Shown here piece by piece: positions 26,009 to 34,012 of a DNA stretch of 64,000 nt. The DNA is from Paenibacillus paridis (GTDB lineage: Bacteria > Bacillota > Bacilli > Paenibacillales > Paenibacillaceae): the NCBI RefSeq assembly GCF_006345825.1, contig NZ_VCIX01000092.1, positions 1,860,001 through 1,924,000 on the forward strand. The letters run 5' to 3'. The notes beneath the pieces are model-generated. The model was not told the DNA's origin and did not search any database. It saw nothing but the letters and a program-made list of their open reading frames with translations. The position numbers and the translations under genes were made by a program. How positions within the stretch are numbered: position 1 is the stretch's first letter; each line of letters opens with the position of its first letter.

Positions 26009-26950
26009 TCAGATATGATCATTAGGAAAATAACTTTCAAGTTTATCCCAATTCGGTGTCGGAATGTTTGCATTTTTTTTCAAATCGTGAAAGGCTTGAT
26101 TTAATGCTGCCATCTCATCTTCAGATACCGCTTTATCGCTTAACATCATTCGTCCTGCAGGAATGGCAAGCACCATTTTCAACCCGAAATAGAACAGCTT
26201 TTTTTTCTCGCGTGCCAATTGGACTTGACTAGCAGGCGTTATCGTATAGCCAAGCTTTTCTAAGACCCGATGCCCCTCATCTGTCGCTTCAATCACCTGA
26301 TTCAGTAGTTTTTTGTCTCTACCGGCTTTGCGAAGGTTACCTTGACTCGCACTCGCAATAAAGTTAATCGGCAAAATCATAACGAAATGACTTTTCAGCC
26401 ACACATCCATATTCTGATAATACGTCAGTTTATATTTCGTGTTAACAAAAGCTTCGTCGATCATAGCCCGCCAAGTTAATTCTTCATTAAGGCCCCCAAT
26501 GGCCATTTCCACCTTCGGACCACGCAAGCTTATCATCTTGCCTTCCTCCCTCCAGCCGCCGTTTAGTTGAAAGGCGAATGCGATCTTTTTCTCAGAAGGG
26601 CTGTTTACTTGCAAATAATCCTGCATCTCCCCAGGGCTCGCATTATTTCCCGTGATTACGATATGTTTGCTTTGATTCGCCGCCAGCGCAGGCAGTACCG
26701 CCTGAAAATCCGGGTACTTCATGACAACAAAAATAAGATCATAAATATCGTCTTCGCGCAGCTCACTGATCACACTCACCTTGTCCACCGTAGCATGAAG
26801 TTGAAAATAATGCCGAATTACATTTCCTTTAAGCCGCAGCTCTTCCAGGCGGCGTCCTCTTGCCAACATGGTCACCTCGTTGCCGCCACGCACCAATACG
26901 TGGGCAAGATAACTCCCTAACACTCCGGCACCATAAACTAAAACTCTCAT
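26009..26950 (-). CDS. Ketopantoate reductase-like NADP-dependent dehydrogenase
   Basis: The 313-residue protein starts with the dinucleotide fold MRVLVYGAGVLGSYLAHVLVRGG and has the ApbA/PanE layout, including a conserved Lys in VMKYPDF and a helical C-terminal half. Panto-pathway reductases need an Asn and a Glu near the active site; ITGNNAS provides the former but the rest of the C-terminal signature is divergent, so this is probably a paralogue rather than the pantothenate enzyme. TAGGAGGACGATAG precedes the ATG. It is adjacent to the ArsR-type gene and has that regulator's operator upstream, indicating substrate-induced expression. Confidence 0.82.
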   Translation of the reverse strand: MRVLVYGAGVLGSYLAHVLVRGGNEVTMLARGRRLEELRLKGNVIRHYFQLHATVDKVSVISELREDDIYDLIFVVMKYPDFQAVLPALAANQSKHIVITGNNASPGEMQDYLQVNSPSEKKIAFAFQLNGGWREEGKMISLRGPKVEMAIGGLNEELTWRAMIDEAFVNTKYKLTYYQNMDVWLKSHFVMILPINFIASASQGNLRKAGRDKKLLNQVIEATDEGHRVLEKLGYTITPASQVQLAREKKKLFYFGLKMVLAIPAGRMMLSDKAVSEDEMAALNQAFHDLKKNANIPTPNWDKLESYFPNDHI

Positions 26951-27003
26951 TCTATCGTCCTCCTACTTATGCTGCTTCATGTGCTTGTCACAACAATATT
27001 ACG

Positions 27004-27021
27004 ATTCGATAACTTTCGAAT
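27004..27021. promoter_or_regulatory. Second ArsR operator, upstream of the ketopantoate reductase-like gene
   Basis: ATTCGATAACTTTCGAAT matches the 18-base core of the palindrome before the ArsR gene at 16 of 18 positions. It lies 54 bases upstream of the ATG. Confidence 0.7.
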
Positions 27022-27074
27022 TGATTCTAATGCATACTTTCTTTATTGTCAAATTATGAATATGATTTCACCAC

Positions 27075-27113
27075 ATACAAATAAGCTGGAATGCATGACC
27101 TGCACTCCAGCTT
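27075..27113 (-). terminator. Terminator of the cytosine-deaminase-like hydrolase gene
   Basis: On the minus strand AAGCTGGAGTGCA pairs with TGCATTCCAGCTT (one G-T pair) and is followed by ATTTGTAT. The T-tract is short, so efficiency is uncertain. Confidence 0.6.
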
Positions 27114-27182
27114 GGTTTATTTCAGGCTATTCATCATCTTTGAAAGTTTGATTCTTCCAACGCGACTGCATTTTCGAAATAC

Positions 27183-28406
27183 TTACAATGCTCCACTCAC
27201 CAACCGTCCAAGGTACCAAACGGCCTGCCGGGGTGCTCTTCGGGCAACTGCCTCCGCAGAACAGCTGGCATGAAGCAATACAAAGCTCGCATCATCGCCA
27301 ACCTTTGGCCAAAGGTGCTCACCGTTTGCATGGAGTGGCGATAACCCGCCAGTAATGAATTGAAGGGTTTGCGACAGGGAAGCTTCATCCTGGCAGCCAT
27401 ACAGTTCTGCGAATCGGCCTGCCTTTTCGAGCTGATCCCCATTCCCGAACGGTGACCAATGATCCGTTAGGCTATCTGTCGCAAGCTTGACTTTGACACC
27501 TTGGCTGTGGAGCATGGGGAGCGGCATGGTCATTCTTCCAATCGGTACCGTCGATGAAATAGCCATGCCGAGGGCGGCCATTCGCGCTGCCATTTCTTTA
27601 GCCTCCTGCGGCTGAGCGCCTGCAAACCAGAAAGCGTGGCTAACGGTTACTTTACCATGAAGGCCAGCTTCCTCCGTTAAATCTGAGAGCTTGGTCAACG
27701 TCTTTTTGCCCACTTCGCCACCCTCGTGCAGGTGGATATCCACACCTGAGCTGCTCTCCACAGCGAGTTCAATCATCGCGCTCAACGATCTTTCTATGCT
27801 GCCGTCCACCGTATGCGGATCTACCCCGCCCACATGAGTTGCACCTTCAGCTAGCGCTTGCTTTACGAGTGATACGGATTGCGAACGAAGCAGGCCATGC
27901 TGCGGAAAAGCAACGATTTCAGCTGAGATTTTGCCAGAGAATGTTTCTATCGCTTGCTTCGTTGCCTCTAGCCTCGCCAAGCCGCTTACTGGCTCTATAT
28001 CGCAATGAGCGCGCACATGCGTGGCACCGTATCCTTGGATCAGTGTCAAAATACTCTCGGCTTGCTGCTTCGCCATAGGGAGCAGCTTGGGCAAAAGGAC
28101 TTTTTCTTCCTCTATTCGGTCAAAGATGCTAGAAACCGATCTGACCGCTTTCCACGCACCGTTGTAATAAGTCTTGTCCAAATGAATATGCGCCTCCTCG
28201 AAGGAAGGAAGCACTAATAAACCCTTAGCATCGTATTTGGGAAGCGAACTCTTCAGCTCCTCCCCCTCATCCAAAATTTCAGCAATCTTGCCGCCTTCGA
28301 TTCGAAGATGGCAAAGCTTCGTTATTGTACCTATGACTTGACGCTGTTCAATTTCATAACTCTGTTCTACCCTAACATTAGTGAGCCAATATGCATCATG
28401 TAACAT
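27183..28406 (-). CDS. Cytosine deaminase/AtzC-like amidohydrolase
   Basis: The 407-residue TIM-barrel hydrolase carries the cytosine-deaminase branch motifs: HIHLDK, RAHCDIEP, VAFPQHGLL, GGVDPH, DIHLHEGG, VSHAFW and a late ATDSL in place of the usual catalytic aspartate context. The family removes amino or amide groups from pyrimidines, triazines and related rings using one metal ion. The ribosome site (AGGGATGGC) is modest. It follows the ankyrin lipoprotein gene by 19 bases on the same strand, and a LysR gene is divergent; LysR may control both. Confidence 0.82.
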   Translation of the reverse strand: MLHDAYWLTNVRVEQSYEIEQRQVIGTITKLCHLRIEGGKIAEILDEGEELKSSLPKYDAKGLLVLPSFEEAHIHLDKTYYNGAWKAVRSVSSIFDRIEEEKVLLPKLLPMAKQQAESILTLIQGYGATHVRAHCDIEPVSGLARLEATKQAIETFSGKISAEIVAFPQHGLLRSQSVSLVKQALAEGATHVGGVDPHTVDGSIERSLSAMIELAVESSSGVDIHLHEGGEVGKKTLTKLSDLTEEAGLHGKVTVSHAFWFAGAQPQEAKEMAARMAALGMAISSTVPIGRMTMPLPMLHSQGVKVKLATDSLTDHWSPFGNGDQLEKAGRFAELYGCQDEASLSQTLQFITGGLSPLHANGEHLWPKVGDDASFVLLHASCSAEAVARRAPRQAVWYLGRLVSGAL

Positions 28407-28425
28407 GCCATCCCTGCTTTCTGAT

Positions 28426-29103
28426 TTAAGCCCCTGCGTCGATTAACAAACGTTCGATTGCTGCAAATTGTCTTGCTTTGGCATGCTCCAGCGGCGTAGT
28501 CCCTTCTTTATCAGGAATATTCACATCCGCGCCATGCTCGATTAGCAATTGAATGACTTGCTGCTGCTTTTCATTGCCATTATTAAGCACAATCGCCTCC
28601 ATTAACGCCGTCCACCCCAGATTATTGATGTGATTGACGTCAATGCTTGAGTTCTTGAGCAGTTCCTCAACAACCTCCACATACCCATGCTCTGATGCCG
28701 GAATCAGTGCCGTACCTCCAAACCGATTCGTGATGGCAGGATCTGCTCCCGCTTCATTCATTAGTTTCACGATCTCCAGCTTTCCCTCTGCTCCCGCGTA
28801 TAACAAAGGATTATCCAATCGGTCATCCTGTAAATTAATGTCTGCTCCGGCATCTCTTAATGCTTGCACGGTGTCCACCCGATTCCCATGAGTAGCTGCC
28901 AAAATCGCCGTCCGTCCACGATCGTCTCTGACGTTAATATCGATACCGTCCTTGAGATGCTGTAAAACCTTTTCCGTCTCCCCGCGCTCTGCTGCTTCGA
29001 TGAATGCTTTGCTCACAAATGTCACATCCTCTTCGACTATGTTCGGTCTGTTTGTACAGCCTGTAAGCAGGCAAACTAGAACGAACAATATGATTTTTTT
29101 CAT
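28426..29103 (-). CDS. Ankyrin-repeat lipoprotein
   Basis: The 225-residue protein has a lipoprotein signal with lipobox LLTGC (about residues 12-16) followed by five to six ankyrin repeats, for example RGRTAILAATHGNRVDTVQALRDAGADIN and GTTPLEHAKARQFAAIERLLIDAGA as partial and end copies. It would be anchored on the outer face of the cytoplasmic membrane and serve as a protein-binding scaffold. AGAGGTCGCTTGCC precedes the ATG. It is the first gene before the cytosine-deaminase-like gene, an unusual pairing of a surface scaffold with a cytosolic hydrolase. Confidence 0.85.
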   Translation of the reverse strand: MKKIILFVLVCLLTGCTNRPNIVEEDVTFVSKAFIEAAERGETEKVLQHLKDGIDINVRDDRGRTAILAATHGNRVDTVQALRDAGADINLQDDRLDNPLLYAGAEGKLEIVKLMNEAGADPAITNRFGGTALIPASEHGYVEVVEELLKNSSIDVNHINNLGWTALMEAIVLNNGNEKQQQVIQLLIEHGADVNIPDKEGTTPLEHAKARQFAAIERLLIDAGA

Positions 29104-29221
29104 GGCAAGCGACCTCTTTCTCTTGAGCCTAACCTTATGGTAACATAGCCATTATCATACTTAAAATATTTATATAATTCGTTTCACATACCCTTAACCT
29201 TTAGAAAGGAGTGATTTCAGC

Positions 29222-30109
29222 ATGGATATTCGTCAGCTTCGCTATTTCATTGCTATCGCTGAAGAGAAACAGCTTACGGCCGCTGCCGATAAGCTTAACA
29301 TGACGCAGCCACCGCTGGGTCAACAGCTAAGAGGCATGGAAGAAGAGCTTGGGGTTCAGCTTTTTGTCAGAAACGGGAAATCGATGGAATTGACTGAAGC
29401 AGGTGAAACGTTATATACGCATGCGTTGCAGTTGACAAAATCTCTCGAAGAAACAGCGATGGAGCTTCAAGAGATGGGCCTCGGCATGCGCGGGAAATTA
29501 ACGATCGGTGTAAATACTTTATCCGCAATAGCTTTGCCTAAGCTGCTGCATACATTCAAAGAGCGATTCCCGCTCGTCACCTATAAAATTCAGCAAAATG
29601 AATCCTCGCAAATTGTTCGCCTCATTAAAGAAAGATCCATCGAGCTTGGTATCGTTCGCCTGCCCTTGGAGCTGAGTGATTTTGAAGTGCTGACCCTTCA
29701 GCCCGAACCCTTCTTCTTTGTGACCGGCAAAAGCTCCCCGCTTGACACTCCTGTATTCACTTATCGCGATATCCAGCATTATCCGCTTATTTTGCCGAGT
29801 GCCGAAGGGCTTGGATTGTACCAGAGCATCGTCGGACAGTTCACGGATCGCGGCTTAACTGCGAATGTGATTGGTGAATGCTCTGATATTGTAACCTTGT
29901 TAAAATGGGTAAGTTATGGAGATGCTGCAACGATTGTGCCGGAATCTGTACTTCAATTGCATCAAGGGTACAATATCCGGTCATTTCCCATCACGGATAG
30001 CAATCTGCAATTTGCGATAGGACTGATTTGGCTGAAGGGGCGTTATATCACTCAAGCGGCAAAACAATTTATTGAACTGATGAGGGTAAACGAAGATACG
30101 CGCCAATGA
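29222..30109 (+). CDS. LysR-family transcriptional regulator
   Basis: The 295-residue regulator has the N-terminal winged HTH (MDIRQLRYFIAIAEEKQLTAAADKLNMTQPPLGQQLRGMEEELG pattern, first 45 residues) and the two-lobed LysR effector domain. The PPLGQQ form is typical of the CatM/BenM-like branch that senses aromatic acids or similar anions. AAGGAGTGATTTCAGC precedes the ATG. It is divergent from the ankyrin lipoprotein/hydrolase pair with 118 bases between the starts, the classical arrangement for a LysR target; the T-N11-A box is not obvious. Confidence 0.9.
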   Translation: MDIRQLRYFIAIAEEKQLTAAADKLNMTQPPLGQQLRGMEEELGVQLFVRNGKSMELTEAGETLYTHALQLTKSLEETAMELQEMGLGMRGKLTIGVNTLSAIALPKLLHTFKERFPLVTYKIQQNESSQIVRLIKERSIELGIVRLPLELSDFEVLTLQPEPFFFVTGKSSPLDTPVFTYRDIQHYPLILPSAEGLGLYQSIVGQFTDRGLTANVIGECSDIVTLLKWVSYGDAATIVPESVLQLHQGYNIRSFPITDSNLQFAIGLIWLKGRYITQAAKQFIELMRVNEDTRQ

Positions 30110-30136
30110 TGACAGCTGTTCGGAGATCAGGATAAA

Positions 30137-30166
30137 TTAAAAAGTGCCTATTAGTTGAATAGGCAC
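30137..30166. terminator. Terminator between LysR and GNAT genes
   Basis: GTGCCTATT-AGTTG-AATAGGCAC has a nine-pair stem. The minus-strand side is followed by TTTTTAATTT (end of the GNAT gene); the plus side by CTGTTATTAT, weaker for LysR. Confidence 0.75.
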
Positions 30167-30172
30167 CTGTTA

Positions 30173-30661
30173 TTATAGCTCAGCAACCATGGTCACTGAA
30201 GTACCACTTACACCTACTACCTTAAAGCCGAATCGTTGGTACAACTTCATTGCAGGCACATTGTTTGGATCTACGCTTAAAGATATTTTAGAAACCTGTT
30301 TTCTGCGAAGCTCCTCGACCATAGTTTTTAACAGGGCATTTCCAATTCCTTTCCCTCTATAGGCTTCCGTTATCGCCATTCCAAGCTCCGGCACATCATT
30401 ACCTACATAACCAAATCCTGCGTTAGCCTCGTCAAAATAACGTATCGTCACTGACCCTACAGGCTCATTCCGATGATTAACAGCAATATAGCCCAAATCG
30501 CCTTTTCTTCCCCAGCCCTCCGCATATTTGGATATTACTGGTTCTTTAAGAATATCCCTGCTGAAAGCCTCTTGCCCCTCAGGAACATACATGGACTCAT
30601 ACAGCATTTCCCATAAAAATGGTTCGTCTTGCACATCTACAATTCTAATTGTATATTGCAT
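30173..30661 (-). CDS. GNAT-family N-acetyltransferase
   Basis: The 162-residue enzyme has the GNAT acetyl-CoA loop in ELGMAITEAYRGKGIGNALL and the C-terminal PAMKLYQRFGFKVVG strand. The substrate is unknown; relatives modify amino acids, antibiotics or protein N-termini. A GGAG site ten bases upstream of the ATG lies within the 3' end of the truncated VOC gene, so the two overlap by 17 bases. The junction suggests that the GNAT gene's ribosome site was formed or kept when the VOC gene was cut. Confidence 0.82.
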   Translation of the reverse strand: MQYTIRIVDVQDEPFLWEMLYESMYVPEGQEAFSRDILKEPVISKYAEGWGRKGDLGYIAVNHRNEPVGSVTIRYFDEANAGFGYVGNDVPELGMAITEAYRGKGIGNALLKTMVEELRRKQVSKISLSVDPNNVPAMKLYQRFGFKVVGVSGTSVTMVAEL

Positions 30662-30914
30662 ACATGAAATCTCTCCTTATCATGAAAGCCATTCTAGGGT
30701 GAGCTATTGTAGCAGGAACAAAATCTTTTTGTATTCCGATATGCACTTGATGAGTGCCGCATTGGAACCAAACGCCACCACGTTTTTTTAGAATTTCAGG
30801 TTTTGGAATCTCCGTCCAACCCAATATATTATGGAAAAAATTCCGAGCCACTGTTTCACAACCTTCTGGGGCTGCCAATTGAACGTGATCAAGACCATAG
30901 AAATGGTAAGCCAT
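30645..30914 (-). pseudogene. Truncated VOC/glyoxalase-family gene
   Basis: Translation gives a good VOC N-terminal half (GLDHVQLAAPEGCETVARNF, ILGWTEIPKP, GGVWFQCGTHQVHIG, VPATIAHP) but then breaks into MAFMIRRDFMYAIYN and stops at 89 residues. Family members of this type are about 120-130 residues and have a second beta-alpha-beta-beta-beta unit ending with an N-x-x-E-F-L pattern, which is absent here. The end of the frame coincides with the GNAT ribosome site. I read this as a deletion that fused the first half of the gene to the GNAT leader. AAGGGAGC precedes the ATG, so it may still be translated. Confidence 0.65.
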
Positions 30915-30931
30915 ATGAATCGCTCCCTTGT

Positions 30932-30960
30932 GTTTCATATAGTGAAACCTTGTTTCATAT
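30932..30960. promoter_or_regulatory. Overlapping palindromes, IclR/KdgR-like operator
   Basis: GTTTCATATAGTGAAAC and TGAAACCTTGTTTCA overlap just upstream of the truncated VOC gene. TGAAAC-N3-GTTTCA resembles the KdgR/IclR type. No IclR gene is in the window. Confidence 0.5.
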
Positions 30961-31027
30961 TACGTTCCATTTTATAGTAATGCTTGATAAAAATCCAGTT
31001 CTTTTTTAACCAGCTGAAAGCAACAAT

Positions 31028-31072
31028 AAAGCGACCGAATCCCCATTGAAGCCAGGGACTCGATCGCTTTTT
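31028..31072. terminator. Hairpin after the first SDR gene
   Basis: AAAGCGACCGAATCCC pairs with GGGACTCGATCGCTTT across a 12-base loop (two mismatches), with T-rich sequence on both sides. It lies 40 bases past the SDR stop. Confidence 0.7.
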
Positions 31073-31110
31073 ATGAAAATCAGCTAAACTATTCACTCAT
31101 TGTTCCAAAC

Positions 31111-31923
31111 TCAATCCGCCAGCAAGGAAACCTTCTCCCATTCCGCTACTTCATCCATTCTTTTGCCCAAGGCATCGCGAATGCCATACGAAGCCAACGA
31201 TCCAACCGGAAAGTGAAGCGGTGGATTTTCGCTATTAATCATCGTGATCATCGCTTCAACCGCTTTATTCTGATCTCCTTTATTCAAAGCCTCATAGCCT
31301 TGATAAAAAGCATCATATATCGGAGCATACTCGGGCAAAGGCTCGGCTAGTTTCCTGGAATGACCCATAAATTCTGTTTCAAAGACACCTGGCTCCACAA
31401 TCGTAGTCTTAATGCCAAATGGTGCTAGCTCTGCTGCCATTGACTTGGAGAAGCCTTCGACAGCAAATTTGGAAGCAGCGTAGAGACTGAAAGCCGGAAT
31501 GGCCCACACGCCAAAGATAGACGAAACATTCACATAATGACCTGATTTCTGTTTCTTAAAGATAGGCAAGGTTTCACGGATGACATCCAGCATGCCAAAA
31601 ACATTCACATCAAACTGATGCCTCATTTGTTCGTCTGTGTATTCTTCTAGCATGCCGAATAATCCATAACCTGCATTATTTACAACAATATCGATGGTTC
31701 CAAATCGGTTAACCGCCTCTTGAACCGCTGCTTTGACCTGCTCTTTCTTGGTTACATCCAATTGTGCGATATGCACCTGGTCTGGCGAAGCTTCTTTCAG
31801 ATCTGCAATAGACTCCAAGTTACGTGCGGTCGCGACAATTTTATCGCTGGTGTGCAGCAGTTGCTCTACGAATTTACGGCCGAATCCCGTGGACGTTCCC
31901 GTAATAAACCAAACTCTACTCAT
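31111..31923 (-). CDS. Short-chain dehydrogenase/reductase (SDR), downstream copy
   Basis: The 270-residue classical SDR has the cofactor motif TGTSTGFG, the NNAGYG structural motif, and the catalytic Ser...YAASK (Tyr-x-x-x-Lys). It is an NAD(P)(H)-dependent oxidoreductase of unknown substrate. AAAGGAGAATAGTATC precedes the ATG. It begins 20 bases after the end of another SDR gene, so both are translated from one message. The operator upstream of that partner gene would control both. Confidence 0.9.
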   Translation of the reverse strand: MSRVWFITGTSTGFGRKFVEQLLHTSDKIVATARNLESIADLKEASPDQVHIAQLDVTKKEQVKAAVQEAVNRFGTIDIVVNNAGYGLFGMLEEYTDEQMRHQFDVNVFGMLDVIRETLPIFKKQKSGHYVNVSSIFGVWAIPAFSLYAASKFAVEGFSKSMAAELAPFGIKTTIVEPGVFETEFMGHSRKLAEPLPEYAPIYDAFYQGYEALNKGDQNKAVEAMITMINSENPPLHFPVGSLASYGIRDALGKRMDEVAEWEKVSLLAD

Positions 31924-31943
31924 GATACTATTCTCCTTTGCAA

Positions 31944-32714
31944 TTAAGCTTTCAGATAAATAGGAGCGCCGAACGGGGATGAGCCCGCGCCTCCGTCAAC
32001 GCTGATTTCTGCACCTTGAACGAAAGAAGCATCATCAGAGGCCAGGAATAGAGCTACGTTTGCGATTTCTTCCGGCTCGCCCAAGCGGTTAAGCGGAATC
32101 GAGCGTGTGAGCGCGGACTCCATCTGTGCTAGCCCTTCGGGTTGTCCCCAAATCGGCGTGCGCGTTGCTCCGGGAGAAATGGTGTTTACGCGGATTCCGT
32201 GTGGTGCCAATTCAGATACCAGCACTCTCGCCATACTGCTGACCGCGCCTTTACTCGCAGCATAAGCGGCCCATCCTGGGCTCCCTGCCGTTGCAAGCAC
32301 CGAACTGTTCAAGATGACCGAGCCCCCAGCCTTTAAGTAAGGCAGAGCAGCTTGAACCGTAAAGAAGACTCCCGTCACATTGATCTTGAGTATATTTTCA
32401 AAAACCGTAAGCTCCGTTCCCCCAGTAGGCGTATGGCCAGAGATACCCGCATTGGCGAAGACGACATCCAGTCCGCCAAATTTTTCTACAGCCGCCGCTG
32501 CCGCTTTCTCCATACTTGCAGGATCTGTGGTATCTGCTTGGACTGCATAGCTAAACTCAGCGCCAATCTCCTCCACTGCCCGGTTCAGCGTCTCCTGATT
32601 CCGACCGGTAATGACGACTTTTGCTCCTTCAGCTACGAATTGTTTTGCCGTTGCCAATCCGATTCCGCTGTTGCCTCCAGTAATAAGCGCTACTTTACCT
32701 GTTAATTTTCCCAT
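31944..32714 (-). CDS. Short-chain dehydrogenase/reductase (SDR), upstream copy
   Basis: The 256-residue classical SDR shows TGGNSGIG, FANAGISG, catalytic YAASK, the PGATRTP segment and a C-terminal VDGGAG. It resembles glucose 1-dehydrogenase-type SDRs. The start at MGKLTGK is backed by AAAGGGGATAGG; upstream in-frame codons lack support. A 26-base near-perfect palindrome lies 44 bases upstream, likely the operator of the nearby TetR regulator. Pairing with another SDR suggests two oxidation/reduction steps on one compound, often quinone, aldehyde or ketone stress products. Confidence 0.9.
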   Translation of the reverse strand: MGKLTGKVALITGGNSGIGLATAKQFVAEGAKVVITGRNQETLNRAVEEIGAEFSYAVQADTTDPASMEKAAAAAVEKFGGLDVVFANAGISGHTPTGGTELTVFENILKINVTGVFFTVQAALPYLKAGGSVILNSSVLATAGSPGWAAYAASKGAVSSMARVLVSELAPHGIRVNTISPGATRTPIWGQPEGLAQMESALTRSIPLNRLGEPEEIANVALFLASDDASFVQGAEISVDGGAGSSPFGAPIYLKA

Positions 32715-32757
32715 TTTACCTATCCCCTTTAGTGATTTATAATTATGATTCATTCAT

Positions 32758-32783
32758 TTTATGAGAACGATCATTCTCATAAA
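32758..32783. promoter_or_regulatory. Operator before the SDR pair
   Basis: Core TGAGAACGATCATTCTCA within a 26-base palindrome matching at 24 of 26 positions. It is 44 bases upstream of the SDR start. Related copies lie at 33299-33320 and 33963-34012. Confidence 0.75.
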
Positions 32784-32856
32784 GTCAAAAAAATTTATTA
32801 CCCCTGGATTTGCATCATCGAGAAAGAAGATCCCTTTCCTTCGGCCTTCTCAACAT

Positions 32857-33261
32857 TCAGTTAGATTGAAGGGAAAGCCATTGCATTGCATCTTCCATTT
32901 CACTAAAATTCATCAGTTCATATGGAAGCTCGCCTAATTGATTCACCGTTCGGTCTAAGCTTAATTTCGCAATCGTGCTTTTTGGCAGTACCATCGCAAA
33001 GTAGCGCAATCCGTTCCCAAATGCGTGCGAAACAAATGTTTGCCTGATCCAATCCTGATCCTCTGCTTTAATTGCCGATCCTTTGCGGGCATCCATTAAT
33101 AGTCGACCGCTTCTCATCTCGCTTAATAATTCGATCCCTCTATTCATAATCGTTTGAAACTCTACGCCATATGCAAAGCCCTTCCACTCCATGACTACAG
33201 CCTTAAGCCCTTTATCCCATGAAACCTCTCCGTGGGTCGATTGATAAGAAATCATCTGCAT
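32857..33261 (-). CDS. STAS/SpoIIAA-like hypothetical protein
   Basis: The 134-residue protein has the beta-alpha layout seen in STAS/SEC14-like proteins of unknown function: AVVMEWKGFAYGVEFQTIM near the start, RLLMDARKGSAI in the middle and EDAMQWLS at the end. No catalytic motif is evident. AGGAG stands upstream of closely spaced ATG codons at 33261 and 33255. It lies between the SDR pair and the TetR gene on the same strand, with its own copy of the shared operator upstream. Confidence 0.65.
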   Translation of the reverse strand: MQMISYQSTHGEVSWDKGLKAVVMEWKGFAYGVEFQTIMNRGIELLSEMRSGRLLMDARKGSAIKAEDQDWIRQTFVSHAFGNGLRYFAMVLPKSTIAKLSLDRTVNQLGELPYELMNFSEMEDAMQWLSLQSN

Positions 33262-33298
33262 CAAACTCCTATAGATACTAGCATAGTTGCCGAATTTA

Positions 33299-33320
33299 TT
33301 TGAGAACAATCATTCTCAAA
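33299..33320. promoter_or_regulatory. Operator before the STAS-like gene
   Basis: TTTGAGAA-CAATCA-TTCTCAAA is a perfect eight-base-arm palindrome related to the operator of the SDR pair, 38 bases upstream of the STAS-like start and just after the TetR stop. Confidence 0.7.
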
Positions 33321-33349
33321 ACATTAAAAAAATAAATAAGGTTTGCCAT

Positions 33350-33928
33350 TTATTTATATAATGTTTCCATGGAAACATTGGCAATACGATGAAGCTTCTC
33401 CTTGTTTGCTGTGGAGGTCCGGGTAAAAACCCGCAGCCCTAACAACGTGTTATGGATGCTTTCAGCGAGCTCCTCGGCGTTCCGTTTGGATGTAAACTCA
33501 CCCGACTGCTGTCCTCTTCGGATAATATCTGTGAGCAGCTCCTCAGATTTAGTAAAGCTGTCACAAACCTTAGCTTCCACTTCCGGATCTCTTGCAGCCA
33601 GCTCGACCGCCATATTTACAAATAAGCAGCCAGGAGGACTATCGTCGATGCCTTGAATCATGAAGTCAAACATAAAAGCGATGGCCTGCTTAGGAGATGA
33701 ACGAATGATGCCTGCATGCAGCTCGGCATTAATCAGCTTGCTATACCGATCAACTACGGCAAGAAACAGCTTATGTTTATCGCCGAATGTGTCATACAAG
33801 CTCCTTCGGTGAATCCCCATACATTCGACGAGATCATTAATGGATGTTTTTTCATATCCCTGTTCCCAAAAAAGCCTCATCGCTTTATACAACACCGCAT
33901 CATCATCAAATTCTTTCGTTCTTGCCAA
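33350..33928 (-). CDS. TetR/AcrR-family regulator of the SDR cluster
   Basis: The 192-residue regulator has the TetR HTH at the start (EFDDDAVLYKAMRLFWEQGY, then TSINDLVECMGIHRRSLYDTFGDKHKLF) and a helical ligand domain with TKSEELLTDIIRRGQ. The family represses its own gene and neighbours and is released by a small ligand. The TTG start giving MARTKEFDD was favoured over a GTG three codons earlier (33937), because GGGAG is eight bases from the TTG and too close to the GTG. A long inverted repeat lies 35-85 bases upstream. Confidence 0.87.
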   Translation of the reverse strand: MARTKEFDDDAVLYKAMRLFWEQGYEKTSINDLVECMGIHRRSLYDTFGDKHKLFLAVVDRYSKLINAELHAGIIRSSPKQAIAFMFDFMIQGIDDSPPGCLFVNMAVELAARDPEVEAKVCDSFTKSEELLTDIIRRGQQSGEFTSKRNAEELAESIHNTLLGLRVFTRTSTANKEKLHRIANVSMETLYK

Positions 33929-33962
33929 TGCGATCACTCCCTCCTCTCGAAATGATCATAAC

Positions 33963-34012
33963 ATATTGAGAACGATCGGTAAAGAATATTTTTTACTGAT
34001 CATTCTCAATAT
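33963..34012. promoter_or_regulatory. Large inverted repeat, TetR autoregulatory site
   Basis: Two 21-base arms (33963-33983 and 33992-34012) match at 19 of 21 positions. Each arm holds TTGAGAA(C/T)GATC, the half-site also found at the SDR operator. AT-rich sequence between them may hold the -10 region. Confidence 0.7.

Noticed and set aside
30173..30661. Interpreting the VOC/GNAT overlap as a deliberate gene fusion
   Set aside because: The frames differ and the VOC frame ends with a stop. It fits a truncated gene beside an intact one.
32758..34012. Reading the TGAGAA...TTCTCA palindromes as Fur boxes
   Set aside because: Arm spacing (six central bases) and the GATC centre differ from the 7-1-7 Fur pattern, and a TetR gene sits in the cluster. 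Fur overlap is kept only as a refuting possibility.
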